Positions 38,099-52,609 of a stretch of 64,000 bases of DNA are shown piece by piece. A program made the position numbers and the translations under genes. Under the pieces are notes generated by a model. That model had not been told where the DNA came from, did not search any database, and was given only the letters and a program-made list of their open reading frames with translations. The number at the start of each line of letters is the position of its first letter. Position 1 is the stretch's first letter. Source of the stretch: Plasmodium malariae (taxonomy: Eukaryota > Apicomplexa > Aconoidasida > Haemosporida > Plasmodiidae); the NCBI RefSeq assembly GCF_900090045.1, contig NC_041782.1, positions 310,001 through 374,000 on the forward strand, in the 5' to 3' direction.

Positions 38099-41000
38099 AT
38101 AGATTTTTAATATTACAATATATATTCAAATAGGAAAAAATTAACAATATTTTAATATTGTGTATTTCTAATTATAAGGGCTACTATATTTATCGAAAAA
38201 ATATTTTTCCATTATTTTTTTATAAAAACATAAAAAGTATAGAACTAAAACTTATTTTACAACAAACACAAAAAAGTAACTTACGTATATAATATAAAAT
38301 TTTAATCATACATTTATTTATAAAAAACTTCGTTTAAAGTAATATAATTTCTACATATATTCATGAATATTCAAAATATTTAATTTAATTAATTAACAGT
38401 ATTGTGATTAAATAATTTTTTTATTAATCCTTTTATTAATAAAATAAAATATATTATCTATTAATATTTCGAAACACTGAAATTACAATATAGAATGCAT
38501 AAAATATTGATAAAGCATTTTTTTACATATCAAGAGAAAAATTACTAATATTAATTATGATTTCTTTCTAATGATTCTAATTCTGCTTAAGCTTTACATT
38601 TTTTAGAAACTGATTATTTTTAAAAACTTTTAATTATTATAGCGGTCAAAATAAATGGATAATAAAATACTTTATGTAATATGTTTTATTATATTAATAC
38701 TATAATTTATTATTCTTTCTGTTAAAACAAAAGTATTCTTTTATATACTAAAATGTGATTAAAAAATCCATTTTATAACATACTACAAGATCTGTAAAAT
38801 ATTTTTTTGAATAGAAAACAAAATTTTCTTTTATTTTTACTTCATTATTTTAAAAAAAAATTATTTTTATGTATCACATATATCTTTGTTTTAATATGAA
38901 AAATTCGTTTATTAATTATTTTATTTCATTTATATTTTTAAATAGGTATATTTGTAATAAATATCATTATAAAAAAAACTGTACAAAAATTAGTGTAATT
39001 GTATTTTTATTATTTAAAATTGAATATGAAACTATCCTGACATTTAAAAATATTACATAGTATCCATGACTTCTTTCCATTTATTTATTTTCTTATTTAT
39101 TCACAATTATTTTTCATGTAAAATATATAACAAACTTAAAAAATTTATAATAAACATTATATAACTTATAAAATATATTATATCCTATATAATATAAAAT
39201 TCTACGTAATATTTATATATATGAGGATTTTATAAATTTTAGGAATGTTCATTTTTTATAAACATTTTTTGAAGGATTTTTTTCATTAAAATATATACAT
39301 GTATATTTGTCTTTATTACTATTTTTTTTATAAAATTAAAGGATAATTTGCAAAAATTTTCAATTCTTTATAATATATTTAATTTTCTCACTAAAAAACT
39401 ATATCATACGTTAATTATTTTTATATAAATAAGTGTATAATCTCGTAGTATTTTTATAATTCATCTGAATATTCATTATAATTTTAGTTCTTGCATTCTT
39501 CTAATTATATCATATATATATATATATAATAATGTAAAATACTATTAATATATGGTATATGTAATGTTATACCCTATAATGTAAATGGGTTATGTTCCTT
39601 CAATATTTTTAAGTGATAAAAAAAAATATTTCTATATTTACTATGGAATTTTAGTTCCTAACTGTAGAATTATTGAAATTCTTTAACATTTTGATTAAAT
39701 AAATGTTACATTTTTTCATATATCCCCTTGGAAATTAAACATTCATATATGCCCATAATAATATATATTATAATATTCCAAGGGAATAAAATTTTACGTT
39801 TTTATTCAAATTCTTTCTATAATATTGTAATTCTGAGTTATATCTGTTTCCTTATTGAAATTTATTTTTACATTTGATACAATGCATAGTATAATATATT
39901 CTACGAGTATATAGTTCATTCAGGTCAACATTCATTTATACAAGTGTTATGAAAAAAATATTATGTCATGTAAATTTTGCCATTATAATTTATACCTTCA
40001 TCTTAGAACTCTTTATTTCTTTATACATTTATCGTATTTAAATATTATTATAATCAAATATTTTTTTATATATGAGTATTCTTCCTATATATATTGGCTG
40101 TATTATATATTTTACCATTGCCGATTTTTAAATAGTAACTATATACATCAGTATGATACTTAGTATTTCTCATTCACATAATATATTTTTCATTGTACTA
40201 AAAATTATTTTTAAGTATCTATAATTTGTATCTATACATATAAACATTACATTTACAGATGATTTTAAAGAAATATATAAATAAATATATATATATGTAT
40301 ATTTTTTTTTTCTTTCATCATGTATTTCACTAAGAACATTTCTTGTTCTTTTTTTTTATCAGCACAATGTTTAAAACAAAAGTTCATTTATCAATATATA
40401 GCACTTATTTTCTTTTTGGATAAATTCAATTTTTAAATGCCATCCAAAATTTTATTCATAATTCTTGCTACCATTTTTGTAGTTCATTATACAAGATAGA
40501 TATAAACATGCACTATTCCATTTCTAAAACATGTATTAAAATCTTTCCTTTAATTTTTTCAAAAAAAACATTTTTTCTACATCTGTTAAACTACATTCCT
40601 TTCTTTTTCCTCTTTTATTATAATTTCACTTTTTATTTCATTAGAATATGTTCTCGTAACTTCTTATTTTTAAATTCACTTATATTATTTTTATATGTAT
40701 ATTTTCATTTGAGTTTTAACCTTATTTGAACTGTTATTATATTACCTTAAATTTTTTATTAATACACTTCTACTTCAACTTTTGTAATATTGGTTAGGTT
40801 TTACTAGATAATTGCTAATTTACAGAAAAATTAACTTCGGATGTTTTTAATTTTTTAATTTTTTTTTTTTTTTGATATATAGAGAATAATTCAATACATC
40901 ATATTTGTAAAAGACAAGAAAATACCGTGAAAAAATATATTAACACAAATAAATACATTATATTCATATATTTTATCTTATTTTTTTCTTGGGCGTTTTT

Positions 41001-42749
41001 ATTATATACCTAGAATTATGTTATCATTTTTTCATCATTTCTCTTTTAATAATATTTCATTAAAGAATATTTATATATAAGAAAAGACAAATAAAAAATA
41101 TATATCTATGATGAAAAAGTAGTAAAACAAAAAAGCCTTCATTGGTGAATTCCCCATTGTTTAACTTTCAACTTATATTTAATTAAATTTTTTAGTTAAT
41201 ATCATCAGGGAATAATTAAAATTATTTTTTTAATTACACTTAATTTAAAAATACTATTTTTCTTTACCTATATAAGTGCCTTCAATACTTAGTATAAATA
41301 GTATTTGAGAATTTATCATTTCATAAAAAATAGACATAATGCATATGAAATTTATTGAACATTTCTTAAAAATTCATAAAACATTTATATAAGAATAGAT
41401 AATCTGATATTTAAAAATACAAATATATTTTTACAAATTTGTATTTCATTATTACTATTAACAATATCACATTTAATATAATAATAGTCATAGTTCGACT
41501 TATAAGTAACAAAAAGATAATAGTAAAATTTACCTCTATATTTTTTTGCTAATTTCAAATAAACATATATATTTAAAATTTATCCATTGTTACTAATTAA
41601 ATCTCTATTATACAATATAGGTTACATATATTCCGTTATAAATAGTTATATTGCTTAAAATATTTCATAATGTAAAAAATAAAGATATGTATTATTATAA
41701 TAGAATTATACCATATATATATTACTTTAACAAAAAATATTTTAATAAAATACAGTAATAACTAATATTAACAAAAAAAAAAAAAAAAAAAAAAAAATGC
41801 AAGTTATAACCTTTTAACGTATGATTACATTTAATTAATTTAAACTTTTAAATAAAAAAATTTAAAAAAATATACATTTTATATATTTTTAATTTTTCAA
41901 CATTTTATATAATTTATTTTTGTATATTTAATTTAACATAATTAAGATGCATAATAAAATGACTGTTTTTAATTCTTTATTCCTTTGTAAATATATGGAA
42001 TCAATGTGTTAAAAATTATAAAAAACAGATATATGATAAAGAAACGTTGTTATTATATATTTAAAACATCAGGATTTATCCCTTAAAAAAGCTTAAAATC
42101 TATTGAGGAAATTCCTACAACAAATGTCTTTTATAACATATTTCTCATGAAGCAGAATTTAAATAAAAAAAAGAGTACGTTCCTTCCTATATATAAATAT
42201 ATATATATATTATTCCATACAACAAAATATATTCACTTTCATTCATGAAATACAAAAAAAGATAAATTTAGTATGATCCTAAAACTAATAATACATGTTT
42301 TTAATTATGTGAACAAACAATAATATTAGTCTTGAAAAAGATAAACAACAGAAAATACCATTTCTTACTGTTTAAATATAAATTAACACGTAATTAAAGA
42401 AAATTATAAGAACTATTCTTTTTTATATCAATTTTAACGCACAAAAATACAAACTTTAATAAAAATCCATTTATATATACCAATATATATAATATGTCAT
42501 AATATTTAATTAAAAACAAATAATGCTTTTAAATATATATTTAAAAACAATGTAATATTCAAATTCACAAAATTACACAGAAAATATACTTTTACTCTGA
42601 TGTATCAAAAATGCCAAATATGTGCTTGTATAAATAATATTTAAATCATTATATGTATTTTTAATAAAACATATAACTAAAGGCATTATAGATATTACTT
42701 CACATTAAAGACTTCTCTACAAAAAGAAATATATGTCTTACCGTTCTTT
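38099..42749. other. Long A+T-rich intergenic stretch
   Basis: No supportable gene in 4.6 kb. Open frames at 38869, 39963 and 40508 are hydrophobic, low-complexity readings. A 25-base poly(A) run lies at 41773-41797. The first part should hold the 5' flank of the minus-strand gene at 37237-38098. Confidence 0.45.
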
Positions 42750-43691
42750 TTACATCTTCCTAAACTTAATTTTTCTGTATTTTTTAACATATTTGTGGTA
42801 ATGAACGAATATAGAAATAAGTATTACACCTAATATACAGAAAGGTATTCCATATATTCGAGTTGTAAATAAATAATGTTATACGCACTTTGAAGTAATT
42901 ACAAATATTCCAGGCCTTAAATATATATTTCTGCAACCATTTAGAACGGGTGCGAAAACAATCAGGAATATCCAATCCCCATATGTAGAATTTTTATCCT
43001 ATTAAATCCCACAGCTTGTCAGTCTTTCTCATTCTTCATATTGACATATCTTCATTATGTACTATTCACAATAGCAATAATAATGTAAAAGGTAAAAAAA
43101 ATCCTAATCCTATTTTTTACACGTTATTATTTTGTAAGACTAATAACTGATTATCCTATTATATTCAATAAAATCGATATAATCTAGTCCTTTGAATATT
43201 TACTTTTCAATATATGAATATTTTTTTGTTTGAAATTCAGATGATTTAACTCTCAAATATTTTTTATGGCTTCCCTTATTTTTCCGTAATCTACCATTTA
43301 ATTTTTTCATATTTTCTAAGATCTCTTTTTAATTATTAGTAATATCTTTTTTTTTCGTGTACTTCATTATTTGGTATCTTTTTTTTACCTCCACAATAAC
43401 TTAACCTTTGTACTGTTTACATATCATTAATAATCGATATGTTATTACACCTGATTTCATACCAGTGTTGTGGTTTTCATACAATAATGTATTAAGTTTA
43501 TTCTAAAGAAAAAAATTTAGTATTCATGATTTAAATAAATATATAACTTAACTCTAAAATAAAGTGTTAATAAATATATAACGATAAAAGCATGAATAAT
43601 GTAAATAGCCATCAATAATATTTTCATATCATATGACTCTACGAAAATCGTATCCAGATCCAAGTATAAATGTAGAAATTTTATTTTCCAT
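42750..43691 (-). pseudogene. fam-l/fam-m-type exported protein, heavily decayed pseudogene
   Basis: Exon 1 trace starts with ATG at 43691 (MENKISTFILGS). Compared with intact copies it lacks the middle of the signal region, an internal deletion, and reaches TGA early. Exon 2 traces begin after TTTAG at about 43506: NKLNTLLYENHNTGMKS, then ITYRLLMICKQYKG matching the family's YRLLAKYKQ region. Many stops follow while family blocks remain legible: SYIEK.IFKGLDYIDFIEYN, then near the end GIPFCILGVILI in a helix, and HYHKYVKKYRKIKFRKM before TAA at 42752-42750. More than six in-frame stops and several shifts are visible, so it is certainly non-functional. Strand and block order agree with the gene at 37237-38098. 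Confidence 0.8.
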
Positions 43692-46600
43692 TATATATAT
43701 TTTCATTATAGAAATACATTTCGTATAGTAATAATTAACAATAATATAAAGTATTTTTAATCATAGCGGATGCAATAATTATTTATTTAATATTTTTTTA
43801 GTACTTTTTATTTTTTCTTAAAGATTTAATAAAATGTATATAACTATAAGGATTTTTATAAAAGAAAAAAGGAAAAATATCTTATTAAATATATTAATAA
43901 ATATTAATTTTAATGTTATCCATAAAAAACAAATATAATTTAGAAGAGCGCAATTCGAATGCATTTATAAATATTAAATATAGCTAATATAATTATTTAA
44001 TATATTAGAGTAGTCATATAATGTACTAATATTTTTCAAAATAACATAACAAAAAAAAAACAATACAATATATAATATTATTCTAAATATTATATATGGG
44101 GAGAATACAGATAACATATTGTTCTATGTGTCAAGAAAATAGTAACTAACCTTAATTATGTTTACTTATTAAAAATGTTAATTTTATAAATATTATATTA
44201 GCAAAAAAAAAAGTAACCTCTAATGAAATATTTATTATTAGCATATAATGATATTATTAATAATAAATAGAAGAAACATATCTATTCGCATATTCATTTA
44301 TTATCATATTTATAGCAATTCCATCAATTATATCATAAACCTATGAATTCTTCTATTTTCTAAATTATATATTAAAAATAAAAGTTAATATATACGAACC
44401 GGATCAGTAAAAAAATAAATATTTTAAAGCTAAATAAACACTGAATTTCTACTTTTGTATCATTATATTTGAAAATTGTAGCTTTTAATTAAGCTTATTT
44501 TATACCATTATTTCCAATTTAAAATTTTCTAAAATAAAAATAATTTTTTCTTTACTTATTTAAATATATATTTTTAGTAGAAACCCAATACAAAAAAAAT
44601 ATAGATTAATTCTTACAGAAAATATAATCACTTTTGAATAACCTTAGTTCAAAAATATATTTGTTTAATTCTATCATTAATAATAATACATGTACATTTT
44701 AGTTATCAATTTATTTTATAATAAATATTTAAGTAATTTATATAAAATGCGATTAAACCGACAAGTATACAACATTGAAAAAAAAATAATAAGTTCATCT
44801 AACCTTTCAATTATTAATAAAACACTGCTATACTCAAATTAAAACTTCTCTACATTCGCAACTACTACAAATAAAAATTGCACTAATCAATTTTGATAAT
44901 ATCCAACCAATAATATAAAGCATAAAAGAAAATTCTTCCAGACATATATATATATAGAATATATAAAAAAAAATTGAATTTTATAAAATATTATAATTTT
45001 TAATAAAGTCAAAAAAAAAATTAAAAAATATATTAATATTTATACTAACAATTTGTCAATTTTTTATTCATATGTTTCCAAATATTAATCTTGAGACATA
45101 TATCTCAAGCTATAGTTTTTCAAAAAATAAATACTTCATATGTTTTATTAACTAAGAAATATATTTTCAAATTTACGTACCATGTTATTAATATATGAAA
45201 TATTGATCCTAATGTCGGGGTTAAATTTGGATTTACGGTAAAGTTGTTTAAAAGATATAGTGTTCAATGATATAAAAGTCTCCTAAATAAATTCAGGAAA
45301 AAAACATATAATTTATCCTCACATAATAAATCCTTTATACAAAATATAGCCTAAATTTTAATTAAATTATTTGAGAGGTCATAAAATTAAAAAAATATAT
45401 AATAAAAATTATATAAACTAGATGGTACTTATTATATAAATTTTCTTTTTATATAACATTATATTAATAAAAGAAGGATTATAATATAAAACAATTCTTT
45501 ATAATTAATGTAAACTCTCTATATATTAGGACATAACTGATATCCCATTACTGTTGAAGTAAAAGCATATATTGCGCAATGATGCAACGTATTACAATAC
45601 ATAAATTATTACACATATATAATGATGACATGATAAAAAATGTATTTACTCTTAAATATATTTACATTTTATTAAGTCATTAATTTAATTACATTTTGAA
45701 TATATTATTTATTTTTATTAAGGTAGTTCTTTTCGACAAAATAAAATGAGTATTTCTTGTATGATAGACGATAATATCTGACTAATTTTAACTCAAATAT
45801 TTATTCCCTAAACACTATCAAAAACAAAAATGTATAAATTTTTATTATTAATTTTTTCTTATTGTAATTATTTAAATTACTTTTATAAATAGGAATTAAC
45901 TCCAACACTCATGTATTCTAAAAAGACAAAAAGATACATAGAATTTAATCTTTTCATTTTATTATAACACTTACTAAATTCTACAATGGGTTATGTTATA
46001 TTAATGATTTATTCTTAACACCAAAAAAATATTAGTATATACAAATAATTTCACATTTAAAATATGAAAAAATATAAAAAACTATTAATATTATTCTTAT
46101 ATGGAATAAGTTTTGAAACAGATATTTCTCAATAATATTTTTACAAAAATAATTTAAGTTTAGGTATAAATGAAAAATACATATTTAAAAACAAAAAAAA
46201 TATATGGGCATTTATTTCTACTAAATGAAGAATAATATAAATATGTGTAACCTAATACATCATAACTTTTTTTAAATAGTTCTAAAAACAATCACTTACA
46301 ATCACAAAAAATAAAAAAAAGAAAAGAATTAGCATTAAAAATGTAAATTCTCTAACTATAAATAAAATTGTATCAATTTTAATTTTACATATTATATTCA
46401 ATAAACACAAATATATCATAACTCAAATTTATATATGACATATGCACATATAATATTCTCATATAAATCCCATTTCTGCGATTAATATTCAGAAATATTA
46501 ATTTTACATTTTTTTAAAACACAAAAAATTTCAGTATATAACATATATACATAATTGTGTTAAGTAAAAATGCTAAAGCCTAAAATGAATAAATTATAAT

Positions 46601-46817
46601 ACATACTAAAATAAATAAATTTTAAAAATGTTATAAATTTTAAACCCAATTTTTTATTGATGTGTAATCATATATATGTCACTTAGGATTAATAGCAATA
46701 TTTATTTCTATACAACAGCAATTTTTTATAAGAACATAATTTCATTAATATTTATATATATATTTATTTGTCATGTGAAAATTTTCCTTCTAGAGAGAAA
46801 TTTATATAAATTTATAA
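43692..46817. other. A+T-rich intergenic sequence
   Basis: No gene is supported on either strand. The first part is the 5' flank of the decayed pseudogene; the last part is the 3' flank of the exported-protein gene ending at 46818. Confidence 0.45.
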
Positions 46818-47669
46818 CTAGGATTTAATAATTTCATCTTCTAATTCCTTTTTTTCTCCTCCTTCCTCTTTCTCTTCTACTTTTCTCATTTTCTCATTTC
46901 CTTCTTCCCTTTTCCCTACACCATCTGCATTGTTCTCTTCTCCTTCTTCCTTTTGTTCATTTCCTTTTTCTGCTCTTACTTGTTTTGAATATTTCTGCAT
47001 TTTAAGAATATATAAATAATCTTTAAAAAGCATAAAATTCCTGAAATTGTTGAACCTACAGAAACTTCAAAATGTTCAGAAGCAGCTGCAATAACAGAGA
47101 ATATAACTGTTATAATTATTAGTGTTAAAGATCCAGCAAAAACTAAAGCTAAATTCTTTAATGCTTCTTTCAGAAAATCTGAATTAATAACCGGATCCGT
47201 ACACGTCTTGTACACATTTACACAGGTAAATGCCGCATTTAATTTTTTTCAAAAAATTTATCTATTACTCCAAAGCATTTAACTAATGGAGATTTTTCCT
47301 TTTCGTATGACTCATTATCTTTAGTTTTTCCGTTTTCATTATCTCCTAATTCAGCATTATCAATTCCTGAATTATTATGTTCATTTTCATTTAATTTCTC
47401 CTCTATAAATATTGCGTTTTCTGTCACATTTTCAGATTCAGATAATAAATTGTTTATTCTTGAAGATAATGTGTTCTCTGCACTGTTCTAATTATGTAAA
47501 TATCCATCAAAGCAACACTACAAAGAAAAAAAAATAAATATTTTATTAATACTATGTTATATTTACTAATACACAAAGATAATTTTCTTCTTATATTTAT
47601 ATATATATACATATGTATATAACATGAAGCAGAAAAAAATATAAGGAGAATTTTCAATGTAGTTACCAC
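46818..47669 (-). pseudogene. Exported protein with membrane helix and acidic Glu/Lys tail, pseudogene
   Basis: Exon 1 has a signal-type stretch (VVTTLKILLIFFSASCYI) from about 47669, but the expected ATG is GTG. The paralogue at 33464 keeps ATG at the same place. A donor is probable near 47610. Exon 2 begins after TTTGTAG at 47517, has an in-frame TAG at 47490, and then reads NTLSSRINNLLSESENVTEN through KNESYEKEKSPLV-type charged sequence to KCFGVIDKFFEKN. There a 7-A run (47243-47249) shifts the frame to KKLNAAFTCVNVYKTCTDPV. A membrane helix (LALVFAGSLTLIIITVIFSV) and a second hydrophobic stretch (ISGILCFLKIIYIFL) follow. A further shift near 46980-47030 leads into a Glu/Lys-rich tail (EKGNEQKEEGEENN to LEDEIIKS). 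At least four defects make it a pseudogene. The family name is not recognised; an exported membrane protein is inferred. Confidence 0.7.
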
Positions 47670-47719
47670 TATACCCCACTATTGAAATATAAACATATCC
47701 AAATAACAGAAATATATAT

Positions 47720-48040
47720 AACGATTTTAATTAAAATGAAACATTTCATTATTCCATTTATGCTGGAATTATATAATGTTATAATAACTTCAAGTAGATA
47801 AAAAATTCACTGAATATATTCAAAGTGGAGAAAATAGGGAATATTTATTTCAGTTGTTATTTTTTTTTATTTTTTTGGAAAGTGTTAATTACCTTAAATA
47901 AATTAAACATATACAGCATAAAAAAAAATGTATAATTTTAAAAATATTTTAGTATATATTTCCAACGAAGTAATATTTACAAAAAAGGAGCATTAATTAA
48001 AATAATTATTGGTACAACTTATTTTGTTAATAAAGTAGAG

Positions 48041-48079
<39 letters not shown>

Positions 48080-48694
48080 CATTTATATAACAGAATAATT
48101 CAAATTTTATTCTTAATATTTTCAGAATATAATTAAAATAAAATTGTCTTTCTGATACTTTAAGATTTTATTATATATTTAAATTAAAAAGAACATATGC
48201 GGTGAATAGCAGCATTAACACATATTACCAATAAAGCTATTATATTTTTATTATGGAACCTATTAATAAACATATTTTTGAGTACACGTTTTACTGTTTA
48301 AACAATAAAATTAAAAACATAAATTATTATATATAAGTATTATGAATGGCAAAATAAAAAATCAGATGTAGGTTTTCTATTGTACAAATTGTAAGCTACC
48401 ACTCACTATACACCTACAATACATACAGCTTTTATACAGTTTTATTTTAAAAATTGAATTATAATATTTCATTCATCTAAGAAATTTTTATGTTTTAAAA
48501 AGTACAACTCTTAATTAACAGTTTTATATTTTTATAATATATTTCGAAATAAAAAATATTATAATTTTTATTTAATTTTAAAAAATATATTTTATTATTA
48601 TTCGAAAAAGAAATACTTTCTTAAATTTAATAATTCATTTATCTTCTTTTTCTTATTTTCTTCTTAACATAAAATACATTTATAAGTTTGATAC

Positions 48695-48726
<32 letters not shown>

Positions 48727-48800
48727 AAAAGTAACAATGATAAGAACATATTTTTAGCAATTATGATCCTTTTAAAAAAAGTTTCAATAAAAAATAATTA
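47720..48800 (-). repeat. Duplicated 5' flank, copy 3 (upstream of the 47-kb gene)
   Basis: Aligns by eye with the first half of 33500-35620 and 29890-31930 (for example CATTATTCCATTTATGCTGG versus CCCATTCATATTGG, and the AAAAATATTTTAG segment near 47940 and 33740). It contains a TA dinucleotide run (about 48054-48077) and a 23-base poly(A) run (48702-48724). It probably carries the promoter region of the minus-strand gene. Confidence 0.55.
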
Positions 48801-51800
48801 CAAAGGAAAATACGTTTTTTATATATAAAAACAGCTCTTCGCAAAAAAAAAAATTATATTTATGTAGTACAGTATTATATACAATTTGATTGAATGACTT
48901 ACAATTCGATCCCTTTTATTTTATACTTTAAATTACCTGTTTCTTTCTTCAAGATAAAAAATAAAAATTTATTATATACATTATATTTAGAATAAAGAAA
49001 AAGTTATATCTATAAAATTTATTTAAATTTAGATTTGTTTTCATTTATTTCACCTAAAAGATAATATATAATAATATCATGGATTTACTATAGTTAAGAA
49101 AATACAAGTCTCCTTTTATTCCATTATATATTATTATATTTTTCAATAACTATAATGATGTACACATATGAACGCTTTTTATAGAAGTATCTATATACGA
49201 CCATTTATCCTGTCATAAGAATTCTAGTAATGATATAGGTGAATGCTCATATATTCAGCATACACCTAAGGAATAACTTAATCTCTAAAATGATAAAATT
49301 TATAACTTAAAAATCTATATATAAATATTCTTATAATTATTCAAATAATATAATTAAAAAAGTGTTCATATAGCATAACATTATTCATATTACATGAAAA
49401 TTTTAGTTATGGTAAAAGTATTTCTATGAAAAAACAAATGTATATAAAAAACGATAAAATATATATTATTTAATAAAAATAATAATTTATTAATACTCAT
49501 AGAACATATATATAACAAGAAAAAAAAAAAAAAACGTGTTACTATATTATAACCATTAAATAAAATTTAAATAATATCATTTTAATAATATAAATTTGTG
49601 TCTTAATTGTAAAAACTATCATATAACAATAATTATCAAAATTAACAGGGATACTACTATAAATTTCTAAGTCTATAATTACTATATATATTTCTTTCAT
49701 CATTAGTTTCCTCATTAACTTATATATTTTGATATAACTTATCTAAGGATGTTTTAATTCAACAGGATACAAACTATACATAACATTAGTACAACCCTAG
49801 AGAAAACACCATATCAAAAGAAAATTTAATACATTATTATATTCCTTGATTTGTTATATTATGCTGAATGCAGATTTTACTTTTCAATATGATAAATTAT
49901 GAAAAGTAAGCTCCCACTTTATTATCTTTCCTTTTCATCTTTATAATAAATACAAACATAAATACTCGTTATTTTCTCTATTCAACTGATTTTTTCACAT
50001 TCTAAAAATATATTCTAAATATATAATGAAACAAACAACATATATATATATTATGCTAAGCATTAAATCCTTTATAAAAGTATTTTATTACTATATTATT
50101 ATTTCTTTAGCATTTGTGCAATATTCTACAGGAATACTTCATTCATATAGCAACTTGTACCATTTTAAAAAAATTATGATTATATATATATATACGTACT
50201 TATGCTTTATCTATTATTAAATATAAAAAAACTGTTAATTTTTATTGTTCATTCAAGAGAAAATGTACAACATTCAAAATTATGCACAACGACAATGTAT
50301 ATATATATAATATACACATAGAATAGTGATAATTTATACAATTACTGCCTGTAGTGATTAGAGGAAAAAATTAGCCAAATATCCACTCTTTTAAGCTTCT
50401 TATAACTTAGATGATTTTTATCCCCCTACTGAAATATATTTTTTAAGTTTCCTAGTTCGTTAATCTGTATGATATTTTTGTATATATAAAGATTTATAAC
50501 ACATTATATTAAATTATACATATAAATAATTTATAACAGTATAAAAGTAAATTAAAACTTTATGTACAAAGCATACATTTAACAAAAACAGTACAAAATA
50601 ATCATTATATTGTTTATAGTACAAACTATTGGCTTAAAATATTTATCTCCATGAAACGAAAGGTACAACAATATAAAAAACAATAATATATATATTTATT
50701 TATTTACAAATCATAAAATTATCTAAATAGAATAATATTTACTAATATAATGATATATTCACCATATTATGATTAATCATTAATACTCATTTCTCTAATT
50801 AAAATATGCATTTATATATAAAATGGAACACCTTGTTTGATTACGTAGTGCGTATCTTTTTAGATAAATATAAATTATAATAAAAATAAGAAAGTATTAT
50901 ATAATTATATGTTCCTCGTGTTTATTTTCTAGTTTTATTTCTTTATATAATATGAAAATTGCATTTATTCCATTAACCTTTTTTTTTTGAGTTTACTCAC
51001 AAAATAAATTTACTCCAAAAAAATTATCATGAATAAACTATAATTATTATTAAAAAAATATAATTTTATTTTTGCTCTGTATTGTTTTAACAGATACATA
51101 TTAAAAGTTATTTTATTAAATTACTCGTAATATTATATTTATCATAAATATTGGAAATTGCAATAGAGTAAAATATTTTTAATCATATCACATTATCATA
51201 TTTCCCACATATGATACGAAATTTTCCGACTGCTATTTAAAGTTAAAAAAATAAAATTCAGAGATAAAAGTACATATAATTAAAGTACCTTATACTTAGT
51301 AACCCAATTAATTTATAATTAATTTTACATTAAAATGTTAAATCTTTAATTTCATAATTAATTCATAAATTTTTACATTTTTTTTTAATAGAAAATTATA
51401 ATTTCACACATTCATTTACACGGCACAAATATAAATTTCTTCTTCTATTTCTGTGTTCTATTACTAATTATTATTTTATGTTTTTTAAAAATTCAATTTG
51501 TGTACTTTTTTTGAAATAATAATTTATGTTTTTTCTTTTTTTAATTAAATATGTAGAATATTATTATTTATTATATTATTTCTAATATATAATTATTGTA
51601 AAAAATTCATTTTCATAATTTTTTGACTTTTATTTCCCTATATATATTTTTTTTTACTCTTAACTTTTCATTATTATTGCTATGCTTAGTTCATATTCAA
51701 AGATTGTTACAAATATAAACAGATGTGATTTTATCAGTTTGTGAAGATTCAAAGATTTTACTAAAATTTTAACGTGTAATTTAATATAAAATTTTTATTT

Positions 51801-52609
51801 ATACCCCTAAAATTTATACTCAGAATAATATATAAAACTCCCATTATTTTCTTTTAAATTTTATTATCCAATTTATATTTAAAAAAATACAAAATATTAT
51901 ATATAGTAATCCGTTCATCGTTATTTATTTATCATTTTGAAATAATCATATACTTATAACATTTATTTCATGGTCCTTATAATTACTATTACACAATAAT
52001 ACAATTATATAATTACAAAATTTAAATATTTATCAAAATTTGTTCTATTTTATAATTATATTAACTAGAAATGTTTTTATATAAAATTTTATTAAAAAAT
52101 ATTTATATTTAATTAAGTTTTCGCTTTTTTATAATTTAGTATATGTTTTATAATTATATTAACTATTATGAAAAAAGACCCTTGGTATTTTTATCATATG
52201 AAAAAAAGTAATAATATGTATAATGAAAAAAAATCAGAATTTAACTCTTATAAACTATTATCTAAATTATTATTATATATATCAAATACATAATATTAGT
52301 AATGTATTAAAATATAGAGCAATTATCATTTTGAGAAAAGACGGATAGTATACTTTTTTTATTGAAATTTGATACGCTTACCATAATAATATGGGTATCT
52401 CAATATTCTATTCAGATAAAATATTTTCCATCTAATAATTATTTTTTCCACCTTTTTTTTTCTTTTATATATGCATTTACTTTTTATAAATAACTTTTTA
52501 TTAATATTCGAAATAATATAATTTATTAAATATTTTCCTTAATGCTTAGTCAAACACCTTTGGTAAATCACGGGAAAAAAAGAATTAATAAAATAACTCA
52601 TTAAATGGA
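48801..52609. other. A+T-rich intergenic sequence
   Basis: No supportable gene. The open frame at 50026 is a low-complexity hydrophobic reading. Confidence 0.45.

Noticed and set aside
38869..40729. Open frames at 38869, 39963 and 40508
   Set aside because: Phe/Tyr/Ile-rich chance frames; no similarity to the families in the window.
45180..45260. Short minus-strand frame with coding-like composition (KSKFNPDIRINIS)
   Set aside because: Too short, with no exon borders or paralogue in the window to support it.
48054..48077. TA dinucleotide run as a possible replication or CRISPR-like repeat
   Set aside because: A simple microsatellite, common in this genome type; no spacer structure.
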